Source: Arcobacter cryaerophilus gv. crypticus (GTDB taxonomy: Bacteria > Campylobacterota > Campylobacteria > Campylobacterales > Arcobacteraceae). Taken from it: a DNA stretch of 64,000 nucleotides. Below, piece after piece: positions 55,260 through 63,711 of this stretch (its first letter is position 1; each line of letters opens with the position of its first letter). Below the pieces are notes generated by a model. That model was given only the letters and a program-made list of their open reading frames with translations. It searched no databases and was not told where the DNA came from. The DNA is taken from positions 62,001 to 126,000 of the forward strand of contig NZ_NXGI01000010.1 in NCBI RefSeq assembly GCF_002993025.1, read 5' to 3'. Position numbers and translations under genes: made by a program.

Positions 55260-55915
55260 TAAAAATACTACTTCTTGAAGATGATTATTTATATAAAATT
55301 TCAATAAAAGAGTTTTTAGAAGAGCTTGATTTTGTAGTTGATGATTTTGACAATGGAGAAGATGCTTTAAATGCAATTTTCGATAAAAAATATGATTTAC
55401 TATTACTTGATATAAGAGTTCCAAAAATGGATGGATTTGAGCTTGTAAAGCATGTAAGAGAAGCTTCTATTGATACTCCAATTATAATTTTAACTTCACT
55501 TACAGATATAAACAATTTAAGCCGTGGTTACACTTTAGGTTGTAATGATTATATACGAAAACCTTTTGATATGATTGAGTTAAAATTTAGAATAGAAGCA
55601 CTTATAAAAAATCATTTTAACTCAAGTGATGATTGCATAGAGTTAGAACTTGATTTTAAATACAATATAAAAAAATCTCTTCTTTACAGAGATGAAGAGC
55701 TAGTTGATTTATCATCAAAAGAGCTTGAACTTGTATCTTTTTTGGTACAAAATAGAGGTTTTTATATCTCTATTGAATCTTTACATGAAAATGTTTGGGA
55801 TAATAAAGATATTTCTTATGCAGATATTAGAATGTGTATTAAGCGAGTTAGAGAAAAAACTGACAAAGATTTTATAAAAACAAAGAGATTTTTAGGTTAT
55901 AAAATTGATAAATAG
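55256..55915 (+). CDS. OmpR-family response regulator
   Basis: The 219-aa protein has a receiver domain with phospho-acceptor Asp52 (LLLLDIRVPKMDGFE) and the conserved T/K switch residues (LTS, KPFD). A C-terminal winged helix follows (residues about 125-219). It pairs with the following histidine kinase. ATG overlaps the sensor stop by four bases. Confidence 0.92.
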   Translation: MIKILLLEDDYLYKISIKEFLEELDFVVDDFDNGEDALNAIFDKKYDLLLLDIRVPKMDGFELVKHVREASIDTPIIILTSLTDINNLSRGYTLGCNDYIRKPFDMIELKFRIEALIKNHFNSSDDCIELELDFKYNIKKSLLYRDEELVDLSSKELELVSFLVQNRGFYISIESLHENVWDNKDISYADIRMCIKRVREKTDKDFIKTKRFLGYKIDK

Positions 55916-57047
55916 CAAATCTGAACTAAAATATATTGTAATTCAAGTAACAATTACACTTTTAATCGCTCTTATTCCAATATATTTTTATATAGATGCA
56001 ACAAAAAATAATCAAGATATAAAAGACAGAATAGACTTACAAAACTATTCAAATCAAATTTTTTTAAAAATAGAAAATTTTGAGAAACAAAATAGTAATA
56101 TTTTTTACTATCCAAGATCAAATATATATTTCTCTTCAATTTTTGATAAAAATAAAAATGAGATATTTGCTTCAAATAACTCTTTAATCTTTTTTGATGA
56201 AGATTTTAAAATTTTTAGTGATAAGTTTTGCTATAAAAAAAGTTTAGAAGCAAACATTTTAGATGCTTCATCTTTGATTGTTTGTAAAAATATTGATTAT
56301 AGTGAAGTTATCTACAATGCTTTAATTCTTCTTTTGATAGTTACCTTTTTTATCTTTTTACTCTCATTTTTTGTTATAAAACAAAGCATTGAACCGTATA
56401 AAAAGTTAAATGTATATTTAGATGAATTTTTAAAAGATGCAATGCATGAGCTTAAAACTCCAATAGGAGTTGCAAGAATAAATACAGATATGCTAGCAAT
56501 GAGGATAAAAAATGATAAAAATATTTTAAGAATAAAATCAGCTCTTAAAAATATGACAATTATATATGAAGATTTAGAGTATTATATGCAACAAAATGAG
56601 GTAAAAGAGCTAAAAACAAATATTAATTTATCTTTATTTTTGGAAAAAAGAGTTGAGTTTTTTAATGACTTAGCAGTAAGCAAAGATATAACTTTTTACA
56701 AGAGTATAGAACCAAATATAGAGATTTATTTTAATGAAATAGAGGCTTTTAGATTGATTGACAATAATCTTTCAAATGCCATAAAATATTCAAAAAATAG
56801 TTCAAATATCTATGTAAATTTAGAAAAAAATGAAAACAATATAAAACTAATTTTCAAAGATGAAGGCATTGGAATAAAAGATACAAGTACAATTTTTGAA
56901 AGATATTACAGAGGTGATAAAATTACAGGTGGTTTTGGAATAGGTCTTAGTATTGTAAAAAATATTTGTCTGAAAAACAGTATAAAAATAGATGTTGTTT
57001 CCAAAGAAAACTTTGGAACAACTTTCATATATACATTTAATTTGTAG
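55905..57047 (+). CDS. sensor histidine kinase
   Basis: The 380-aa protein has two transmembrane helices (about 10-30 and 137-158) enclosing a ~105-residue periplasmic loop. There is no clear HAMP domain. Phospho-acceptor His181 is in AMHELKTPIG, and the ATPase has NNLSNAIKY, DEGIGI and GGFGIGLSI. It probably phosphorylates the response regulator before it. TTG at 55905 overlaps the regulator stop. It ends 11 bp inside the convergent transporter gene. Confidence 0.88.
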   Translation: MINSKSELKYIVIQVTITLLIALIPIYFYIDATKNNQDIKDRIDLQNYSNQIFLKIENFEKQNSNIFYYPRSNIYFSSIFDKNKNEIFASNNSLIFFDEDFKIFSDKFCYKKSLEANILDASSLIVCKNIDYSEVIYNALILLLIVTFFIFLLSFFVIKQSIEPYKKLNVYLDEFLKDAMHELKTPIGVARINTDMLAMRIKNDKNILRIKSALKNMTIIYEDLEYYMQQNEVKELKTNINLSLFLEKRVEFFNDLAVSKDITFYKSIEPNIEIYFNEIEAFRLIDNNLSNAIKYSKNSSNIYVNLEKNENNIKLIFKDEGIGIKDTSTIFERYYRGDKITGGFGIGLSIVKNICLKNSIKIDVVSKENFGTTFIYTFNL

Positions 57048-57354
57048 TTATTTTTAGACCAATAATTCCTAGAAGAATAAATAAAATACTTACAACTCTT
57101 ATCAAATTCATAGACTCACCAAACAAAAATATTCCAGCAATAACAGTTCCAATAGTTCCAATTCCTACCCAAATAGCATAAGCAGTTCCTAAAGGAAGAG
57201 CTTTTAAAGCAAGACTTAGAAGATAAAAACTAATAATCATAGTAACAATAGTAAAAATTGTAGGAATTAGTTTTGTAAATCCATCAGTATATTTTAAACC
57301 AATTGCCCAAAATATCTCAAAAATACCTGCTAAAAATAGTATTGTCCAACTCAT
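57037..57354 (-). CDS. gdx: small multidrug-resistance family guanidinium exporter (Gdx/SugE type)
   Basis: The 105-aa protein has four transmembrane helices and an N-terminal SWTILFLAGIFEIFWAIGLKYTDGFT with essential Glu13, as in SugE/Gdx. These export guanidinium in exchange for protons. A guanidine-II riboswitch precedes it, which supports the substrate. ATG at 57354 follows AAAGGA. Convergent with the histidine kinase. Confidence 0.92.
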   Translation of the reverse strand: MSWTILFLAGIFEIFWAIGLKYTDGFTKLIPTIFTIVTMIISFYLLSLALKALPLGTAYAIWVGIGTIGTVIAGIFLFGESMNLIRVVSILFILLGIIGLKITTN

Positions 57355-57375
57355 AAAAATCCTTTATTTGAATAT

Positions 57376-57418
57376 TGAGGCCGTCCTCAGTTGAGTAAAG
57401 AGGCTAGGTCGTCCTAGC
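57376..57418 (-). promoter_or_regulatory. guanidine-II (mini-ykkC) riboswitch
   Basis: On the minus strand two hairpins carry ACGR tetraloops: GCTAGG-ACGA-CCTAGC (57403-57418) and TGAGG-ACGG-CCTCA (57376-57389), joined by a 13-nt linker and ending 21 bp before the gdx ATG. The paired ACGR hairpins are the hallmark of the guanidine-II class, and a gdx gene follows. In this class, guanidine binding stabilises the paired hairpins and frees the ribosome-binding site; AAAGGA lies directly after the second hairpin. Confidence 0.93.
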
Positions 57419-57484
57419 TTTTGTAGAAGTGTATTTTAGTAAATATCAGATAAAATACTCTTAAAATAAATAAAAGGATTTTAT

Positions 57485-58366
57485 TTGAATGAACGAATAA
57501 ATGCCCATATTATGATATTAATAGCAACTATTTTAATAGCTGGTTCATTTTTAGCTTCACAAAAATTGTCAAGTTTAATTGATCCAATATCTTTGACTTT
57601 ATTAAGATTTATTTTGGCTCTTATATTTTTATCCCCAGTAGTTATTTTCAACAAAAATAGAGTAAAAGAAGTAATAAAAGTAGTTCCAAAAGCTATGATT
57701 GTAAGTCTTGTATATACTTTATACTTTATTGGAATGCTAAAAGCTTTAGAAGATACTACGGTTTTAAATAGTGGAGCTATTTATACTTTGGTTCCTTTGA
57801 TGACTGCAATTTTATGTATCTTTTTCTTTAAAGAAAAAATTGCCTTAAAACAACTATTTATTTATATTTTAGGAATAATTTCTACTTGTATCGTTGTATT
57901 TAATGCAGATTTAAACCTATTTTTATCTCTTTCACTAAACAATGGAGATATTGTCTTTCTACTTGCTTCCTTTTGTATGGCATTGTATCCTGTATTTATA
58001 AAGCTTTTATATAGTAAAAAAGATCAATTACTTGTTTTAGTTTTTGCTACACTAATTGGTGGAATTATTTGGATGAGTTTAACTATGCAAATTCTAAATA
58101 TTCCTTATGAATGGAATAAGTTGGAGCTAAATCACATTTATTTACTTTTGTATTTAGTAATAGGAACAACAATAATCACACTATTTTTATATCAAAAAGC
58201 AACTTTAGTTTTAGGGGCGAAAAAAGTTATGGCATACGTTTATCTAAGCCCTGCTTTGGTTGCTATTATAATGTTTTTATTTGAAGGATATACTATCTCT
58301 TTTGGAGTTTTGATAGGTATTTTGCTTTCAACAATTGCTACGATTATAATTTTAAGGCAAAAGTAG
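57485..58366 (+). CDS. EamA/DMT-superfamily transporter
   Basis: The 293-aa protein has ten hydrophobic helices in two EamA halves, with ALEDTTVLNSGAIYTLVPLMTAIL in the first half. The substrate is unknown (family members carry amino acids, nucleotides or drugs). It starts with TTG at 57485, six bases after AAGGA. No ATG occurs before helix 1. Hairpin after it. Confidence 0.85.
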   Translation: MNERINAHIMILIATILIAGSFLASQKLSSLIDPISLTLLRFILALIFLSPVVIFNKNRVKEVIKVVPKAMIVSLVYTLYFIGMLKALEDTTVLNSGAIYTLVPLMTAILCIFFFKEKIALKQLFIYILGIISTCIVVFNADLNLFLSLSLNNGDIVFLLASFCMALYPVFIKLLYSKKDQLLVLVFATLIGGIIWMSLTMQILNIPYEWNKLELNHIYLLLYLVIGTTIITLFLYQKATLVLGAKKVMAYVYLSPALVAIIMFLFEGYTISFGVLIGILLSTIATIIILRQK

Positions 58367-58372
58367 AATATT

Positions 58373-58403
58373 AAAAGTAAAAATGTTACATATTTTTACT
58401 TTT
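58373..58403 (+). terminator. terminator after the EamA gene
   Basis: Perfect 12-bp arms AAAAGTAAAAAT/ATTTTTACTTTT with a 7-nt loop begin 7 bp after the stop codon. An additional 6 bp pair outside with one bulged A. Confidence 0.75.
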
Positions 58404-58462
58404 AAATATTAAATTAAACTTATAAACTCAAAATTTATCTTATATTTTTTATTTCATACTAC

Positions 58463-58496
58463 AATTAAATATTAAGATTTATCTTAATATTTAATT
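58463..58496. promoter_or_regulatory. perfect 34-bp palindrome upstream of sorAB
   Basis: Arms AATTAAATATTAAGAT and ATCTTAATATTTAATT are exact complements with a 2-bp spacer. The right arm ends just before the sorA ribosome-binding site (AAGGAG, 58499). Either an operator for a dimeric regulator or, if transcribed, a hairpin near the leader. The sequence is A/T only apart from the central G and C, but 16 exact pairs are far above chance. Confidence 0.55.
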
Positions 58497-58510
58497 CTAA
58501 GGAGAGAGTT

Positions 58511-59836
58511 TTGAAAAATAAAAAAATTAAAACTATAGGAATTCATGAAGCTTATATGAAAGACCCTATAAAAGCTGATTTGGATATATTTGATAGAGAA
58601 GTTGAACCAACTTCTAGAAGAGGATTTTTAAGAAAAAGTTCTTTATTAGCAATGGCAGCAATTGTTGGCTCAAACATACCATTTGCACAAAATATGCCAA
58701 GTGGATTAATTCCAGCAGCCCTTGCAAATTCGGATATCCCTTTTTCACTACCAGGAAAAGAGGGATTAATATACTTAAACGATAGACCTATAAATGCTGA
58801 AACACCACCTCATTTATTAAATGATGAGTTTACACCTGATAAACATTTCTTTGTTAGAAACAATGGTACACCACCAGCTATGGAAAATATAGATGTAAAA
58901 AATTGGACTTTGGAAATATCAGGTGAGAGCTGTAAAAATCCAACAACATTTACTATTGATGAGTTAAAAAGTAAATTCAAACATCACACTTATGCACTAA
59001 CACTAGAATGTGGTGGAAATGGAAGAGCTGAGTTTAATCCACCAACAAAAGGAAATCAATGGGAGCTTGGAGCAGTTGGTTGTGGACGATGGACAGGAGT
59101 TAGATTAAAAGATGTTTTAGAGTCTTGTGGAATTAAAAAAGATGCTGTTTATATTGGATATTATGGAAAAGATACACACTTAAGTGGAGATCCTACTAAA
59201 GTAGTTATTAGTAGAGGAGTTCCTATTAAAAAAGCTTTAGAAGATGAAGTTTTAATAGCTTGGGCTTATGAAGGTGAAAATATTCCATACCAAAATGGTT
59301 ATCCTTTAAGATTGGTAATTGGTGGATGGCCAGCTTCTGTTTCTGGAAAATGGTTAGGTAAAATTGTAGTTAGAAATAAAGAGCATGATGGTGAAAAAAT
59401 GTTAGGACAATCTTATAGAATGCCTTGCGAACCTGTGGCTCCTGGTTCTACTGTACCAAATGAGAATATGTGTGTAATAGAGTCTATGCCTGTAAAATCA
59501 CTTATTACTTTCCCAAAATCAGGTCTTACTCACTCTTTAAATGATAAATTAAATCTAAATGGAAAAGCTTGGGCTGGAGATTTAAAAGTTTCAAAAATGG
59601 ACATTTCAATAGATTTTGGTGCAACTTGGCAAAAAGCAAAAGTTAATAAACCACTAAATAAAACTGCATGGCAAACTTGGGAAGCAAGTGTTAAATTCCC
59701 AGAAAAAGGTTATTATGAAGTTTGGGCAAGAGCAGAAGATAGCAATGGTAAAATGCAACCAATAATTTTACCAGGATGGAATCCAAGAGGTTATTTAAAC
59801 AACGCTTGTCACAGAATCGCTGTTCAAGTTGTATAA
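58511..59836 (+). CDS. sorA: molybdenum-containing sulfite:cytochrome c oxidoreductase subunit A (SorA/SoxC-like)
   Basis: The 441-aa protein has a twin-arginine signal (Arg36-Arg37 in SRRGFLRKS). The sulfite-oxidase-fold Mo-pterin domain has the Mo ligand Cys167 in LTLECGGNGR, WELGAVGCGRWTGVRL and an Ig-like C-terminal dimerisation domain. It oxidises sulfite to sulfate in the periplasm, with the adjacent cytochrome as acceptor, as in C. jejuni Cj0005-Cj0004. The start is TTG after AAGGAG. A perfect palindrome lies upstream. Confidence 0.9.
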   Translation: MKNKKIKTIGIHEAYMKDPIKADLDIFDREVEPTSRRGFLRKSSLLAMAAIVGSNIPFAQNMPSGLIPAALANSDIPFSLPGKEGLIYLNDRPINAETPPHLLNDEFTPDKHFFVRNNGTPPAMENIDVKNWTLEISGESCKNPTTFTIDELKSKFKHHTYALTLECGGNGRAEFNPPTKGNQWELGAVGCGRWTGVRLKDVLESCGIKKDAVYIGYYGKDTHLSGDPTKVVISRGVPIKKALEDEVLIAWAYEGENIPYQNGYPLRLVIGGWPASVSGKWLGKIVVRNKEHDGEKMLGQSYRMPCEPVAPGSTVPNENMCVIESMPVKSLITFPKSGLTHSLNDKLNLNGKAWAGDLKVSKMDISIDFGATWQKAKVNKPLNKTAWQTWEASVKFPEKGYYEVWARAEDSNGKMQPIILPGWNPRGYLNNACHRIAVQVV

Positions 59837-59848
59837 AAGGAGTTATGT

Positions 59849-60178
59849 ATGAAAAAAGTATTACTACTACTTTTAGCATCATCATTTATTTTCCTTCAAG
59901 CACAAAAAATTGATAGTGAATCTGGATTGATTATTGCAAAAGGTTTTGAAACTGTAAAAGCAAACTGTACTGTTTGTCATAGTGCAAGATTTATTACTAC
60001 ACAAAAAGGTGATAGAGAAACTTGGAAATCTATGATTGTTTGGATGCAAAGAACTCAAGGTTTATGGCAATTTACTCCCCAAATAGAGGATGAAATTTTA
60101 ACTTATCTTGAGACAAACTACCCGCCTGGGAATGTTTATAGAAGAACAAACTTAAAAATAAAAGATATGCCAAATTAA
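59849..60178 (+). CDS. sorB: mono-haem cytochrome c subunit of sulfite oxidoreductase (SorB)
   Basis: The 109-aa protein has a signal peptide (MKKVLLLLLASSFIFLQA) and one CTVCH haem site. WMQRTQGLWQFTPQIEDEILTYLETNYPP holds the likely distal Met. It accepts electrons from SorA. AAGGAG sits six bases before the ATG at 59849. It is 12 bp after sorA. Confidence 0.9.
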   Translation: MKKVLLLLLASSFIFLQAQKIDSESGLIIAKGFETVKANCTVCHSARFITTQKGDRETWKSMIVWMQRTQGLWQFTPQIEDEILTYLETNYPPGNVYRRTNLKIKDMPN

Positions 60179-60180
60179 CT

Positions 60181-60208
60181 ATAAGTGGGTTTAAATATAC
60201 CCACTTAT
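60181..60208. terminator. bidirectional terminator between sorB and comEC
   Basis: Perfect 10-bp arms ATAAGTGGGT/ACCCACTTAT with an 8-nt loop that contains the comEC stop codon. The flanking sequence is A/T-rich with no long T-run. Confidence 0.68.
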
Positions 60209-61432
60209 ATACAAATAAAAATTAAACCCTATCATCAAAATATTTAATACAAAAAAAGATTTTTTACTCCAAATTGAAAAAAATGAAAACAGAATATATA
60301 AAATAAAAAAATATAAAGGTGTAAAAACTTCATAAACATAGATTTTATTTTCTAAAAATATTTTTAAATAATCATCAAAATAGGAAGATATATTAAAAAT
60401 ATGTGCAACTATTTCAAGTGGATAAAATATTGTAAAAAATATTGTAATAGGAATTGAATAAAACTGTTCTAGTGCAGTTTGAGCAAAAAAGTAGTGAACT
60501 ATTGGGTTAAATATTAAAAACATCCAAATATTAAAGAAAATATATAGCCAAACCTTATTTCCATCTTTAAAATATTGAATAAATAAATAGATATAAAAAA
60601 CTGCAAAAATAGAAAACCAAAAACCAATATTAAAAATATATTGTGGAAAAAGTGCAATAACTATCAAAAAAGTATAAAAAAGTGTGATATATGAAATAAC
60701 TTTTATGTTACTTCGAAGAAGAAAAATTCCCATACAAAAAAGTACAAAAGCTCGTAAAAGAGATGGGACAATATCTGTTAAAATTAAATAATATAATAAA
60801 ATCACCATAGTTATTATTAAAATATCAAATCTTCTATTTCTGTATGGAAAATATCTGTTTTGCAAAAAACTATAAGGAAAATACAAAATCCAATAAATCA
60901 CAAAAGATAAAACAACTAGATGAAATCCAGACAAGGCAACAACGTGTGCAATACCATAAGCTGTAATTATGTCTCTTAGTTCACTTGAAACTGGAATTGC
61001 AAGAAACAGAGCATTAAAAAGCTCTTTTATCATAAAATCATCGTGGTTTTCTTCTATATTTTTGACAATTTTATCTTTTATTCTATTCTCTTTTTCTATA
61101 TTATCAAAGTACAAAATTTTTGTGAAGAAACCTTTTAAATAGCTATAAAAGCTTATATTTCTAGTATCAAAAACTACATTTAGTAAATCTAGTTTTTTGA
61201 TATTATCATCTTTTGAAAAAGATGCAAAAAATTCAAAACCTTCACCTTTTAGCTTGACAACATCAAATTTTTCTTTTGGATATATATTTAAAACTTCTGC
61301 TTTTGTTTCAAAAATATACTCTTTTTTTAACTCTTTATATGAAAAATAGTTAAATGAAATATTTATCATAAAAACAAAAATTAGAAAAAGAGTAAAAAAT
61401 AGACTATTTTTTGATATTTGTAAATCTTGCAT
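60191..61432 (-). CDS. comEC: ComEC/Rec2-family competence channel, short form
   Basis: The 413-aa polytopic protein has the signature AHVVALSGFHL and about ten transmembrane helices. There is no C-terminal metallo-beta-lactamase domain, as in other Campylobacterota. It would carry single-stranded DNA into the cytoplasm in natural transformation. A TATAAT lies seven bases before the ATG with no ribosome-binding site, so the mRNA may be leaderless. Confidence 0.87.
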   Translation of the reverse strand: MQDLQISKNSLFFTLFLIFVFMINISFNYFSYKELKKEYIFETKAEVLNIYPKEKFDVVKLKGEGFEFFASFSKDDNIKKLDLLNVVFDTRNISFYSYLKGFFTKILYFDNIEKENRIKDKIVKNIEENHDDFMIKELFNALFLAIPVSSELRDIITAYGIAHVVALSGFHLVVLSFVIYWILYFPYSFLQNRYFPYRNRRFDILIITMVILLYYLILTDIVPSLLRAFVLFCMGIFLLRSNIKVISYITLFYTFLIVIALFPQYIFNIGFWFSIFAVFYIYLFIQYFKDGNKVWLYIFFNIWMFLIFNPIVHYFFAQTALEQFYSIPITIFFTIFYPLEIVAHIFNISSYFDDYLKIFLENKIYVYEVFTPLYFFILYILFSFFSIWSKKSFFVLNILMIGFNFYLYISGYI

Positions 61433-61439
61433 AAGTTAA

Positions 61440-61445
61440 ATTATA
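61440..61445 (-). promoter_or_regulatory. -10 box of comEC, possible leaderless start
   Basis: TATAAT on the minus strand (61445-61440) ends exactly seven bases before the ATG at 61432. The interval TTAACTT has no ribosome-binding site. Same spacing as mobB. Confidence 0.55.
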
Positions 61446-61500
61446 CAAGATTTTAAAAGATTGTTGCTACTTTTTTTATAGATATTTTAAAAGTAAAATT

Positions 61501-63711
61501 TCATAAAAAATCTAACTCTTCTATCTTTTTATCTTTTATAAATTCATTATAAATATGCTTCATCTGTCTTAATTCACTCTCTTTAAAAAGAGATATATTT
61601 TTTTCTAGTTTAGCTATAACATCTTTTGTATCAAGATTTAATAAACTTTTTGAAATATAATTCTCAATTAAAACCATTCCTAATCTTTTTATAGATTTTG
61701 TATATTCTAAAATTTCAAGCGCTTCATTTGTCTGTTTTAAAACAATATTACAAAGTTCTTCATCAAAACTATTTGAGATTTTATATAAAATATTTAAAGC
61801 ATAATTGTGTAAAACAACTGGCATCTCATCTCTATCTCCAACAGACTCTTTTAAATTCAAACCAATTTTTCCTAGGTTTATAGATTTGTTTATAGTTTCA
61901 TCATTTTTATTTATCTCTAAAATATACTTAAATCTATAAGATATTGCCATATTTACAAAAGTTGCTCCATATTCAAAAGAGCCCAAAGCTGGTATTGCTA
62001 AACATTTTTTATAAAAATTTATAGCTTCATCATAGTTTTCTTCCCACTCACAAAGATTTGCTTTTATATTATAAAAATGCCATAACCACAAAGGTTCATT
62101 ATCTTCATTGTGAGAGAAAAGCAGTTTTTCTAGTTTTTCTAAAGATTCTATAGCCTCTTGTTTTAAACTATCATTTCTTTGAGAAATTATTATCCAAGCA
62201 GCTTTTCTTTGATAATATCTTACTTCAATATCAGATGGTCTTTCATTTTTGCCAAGCTTTAGCTCTTTTGGTAAACTATTATATGCTTGTTCAAATTGTC
62301 CCATTCTTTCATATAATGAACAGATATTTAAAATATATTTATTTGGATTAATCTCATATAAATATCTATTTAAAAGTATTGCTTGTTCAAAATAGCCACT
62401 TCTTTCAAATAAAAATGCCAAATCATTTAATGTACTTATTGATAATTTTCTATAATAAGATTTTGAAGAGTTTTCAAAACTATTAATATCACTTGAATCA
62501 AACATAAATCCAGCTATTTCAAACCAGTAATCATTTATTAGTTCATATTGCTGTTTATCTTTTATTGAGACTATAAACTTTTCTATTATTTTAATAACTC
62601 TTTTTTCATCTAAAACTAAATCTTTAACATAGTAATATAAAATTAAAAGAGATATTGGATTTTCAAACTTTAAAACACAATCTTCAAGATGATTTCTCAA
62701 ATATTGAGACAACTCTTTTTTTTGTGATTTTAACTCTTTAAATTTAACACTATTTGTAAAAAATATTTGTAAAGATTTTTCTTGAGATAAAAAATTAAAA
62801 TCATCAAAACTTCTATTTATAAAACTTTGAAAACCAAAACTTAAATTATTTTCATCTTCAGATTTTATAAAATTTTTTCCACAATATTCAAAAAGTTCTA
62901 AAGATGTAAATATCTTTTTATCTTTACTTTTAACAATTTTTGTGGAGCAAAGTTGCATCAAAGAGTAAAAAATTTGCTCTTTTTTTGATAATAAAATCTC
63001 AATATTTGAAGCTTTTTCTATCTTCTCATTTTTAACTATTTTTATATTTTTTATACCTAAATTTTCAAGATTCTTTTGGATAACTTGAATTTTATCAGCC
63101 CTTACACAAAAATATATATTTTCAAATCTATTTAAAATCATATTTACAAAAATAGACCAAAGCCAATGATTTTGTTCTTCTAAGTCAAAGTTATATAGAT
63201 GAATTTCTGTTTTTATATCAAAATTTAAATAAGCTAATTTTAATCGCTTTGCTTTTCGAACCTCTTTATTAAACCATGAGTTAATAAGGTTTTTTAGTTC
63301 GTTTCCTTCGGCATCTAAAATTTTTGGCATGAACAAAAGAGATAAAAATAAAAAAATTACAAATCCTAAAGATATATAATCTTTTAATTCAAAACTAATT
63401 GGTGTTTCAAAAATTACTCTTTTTAAAAAATCTTCATAAACAGAGATTGTTAAAAATGCAATTAAAATTATAAATACTGAGATAAATGAGATTGTTAATG
63501 GAATAAATCTTTTATTTAAAAAATATGAAAAAGTTCTATTTTTTCCAATTAAAGAGTTTACATCTTCTTCAAATTTTTCCAAAGAGTCATTTTCACAATA
63601 TGTTATTCTTAAAATATCTTTTTCTTTAGAAATTGAACTATCTTCTTTTTTCTTTCTTTTATTTTCTGATAATTTTGATGTGATAATAAAACAATTTATA
63701 TTTTTATTCAT
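61501..63711 (-). CDS. large TPR-like membrane protein of unknown function
   Basis: The 736-aa protein has two transmembrane helices (residues about 70-92 and 113-130) near a basic N-terminus, so the rest is probably on one side of the membrane. A middle domain follows of about 200 residues. The C-terminal half is helical, with repeats such as LNDLAFLFERSGYFEQAILLNRYLYEINP and WHFYNIKANLCEWEENYDEAINFYKKCL that look like tetratricopeptide repeats. It overlaps the upstream partial gene by one base. I do not recognise the family and assign no function. Confidence 0.55.
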   Translation of the reverse strand: MNKNINCFIITSKLSENKRKKKEDSSISKEKDILRITYCENDSLEKFEEDVNSLIGKNRTFSYFLNKRFIPLTISFISVFIILIAFLTISVYEDFLKRVIFETPISFELKDYISLGFVIFLFLSLLFMPKILDAEGNELKNLINSWFNKEVRKAKRLKLAYLNFDIKTEIHLYNFDLEEQNHWLWSIFVNMILNRFENIYFCVRADKIQVIQKNLENLGIKNIKIVKNEKIEKASNIEILLSKKEQIFYSLMQLCSTKIVKSKDKKIFTSLELFEYCGKNFIKSEDENNLSFGFQSFINRSFDDFNFLSQEKSLQIFFTNSVKFKELKSQKKELSQYLRNHLEDCVLKFENPISLLILYYYVKDLVLDEKRVIKIIEKFIVSIKDKQQYELINDYWFEIAGFMFDSSDINSFENSSKSYYRKLSISTLNDLAFLFERSGYFEQAILLNRYLYEINPNKYILNICSLYERMGQFEQAYNSLPKELKLGKNERPSDIEVRYYQRKAAWIIISQRNDSLKQEAIESLEKLEKLLFSHNEDNEPLWLWHFYNIKANLCEWEENYDEAINFYKKCLAIPALGSFEYGATFVNMAISYRFKYILEINKNDETINKSINLGKIGLNLKESVGDRDEMPVVLHNYALNILYKISNSFDEELCNIVLKQTNEALEILEYTKSIKRLGMVLIENYISKSLLNLDTKDVIAKLEKNISLFKESELRQMKHIYNEFIKDKKIEELDFL

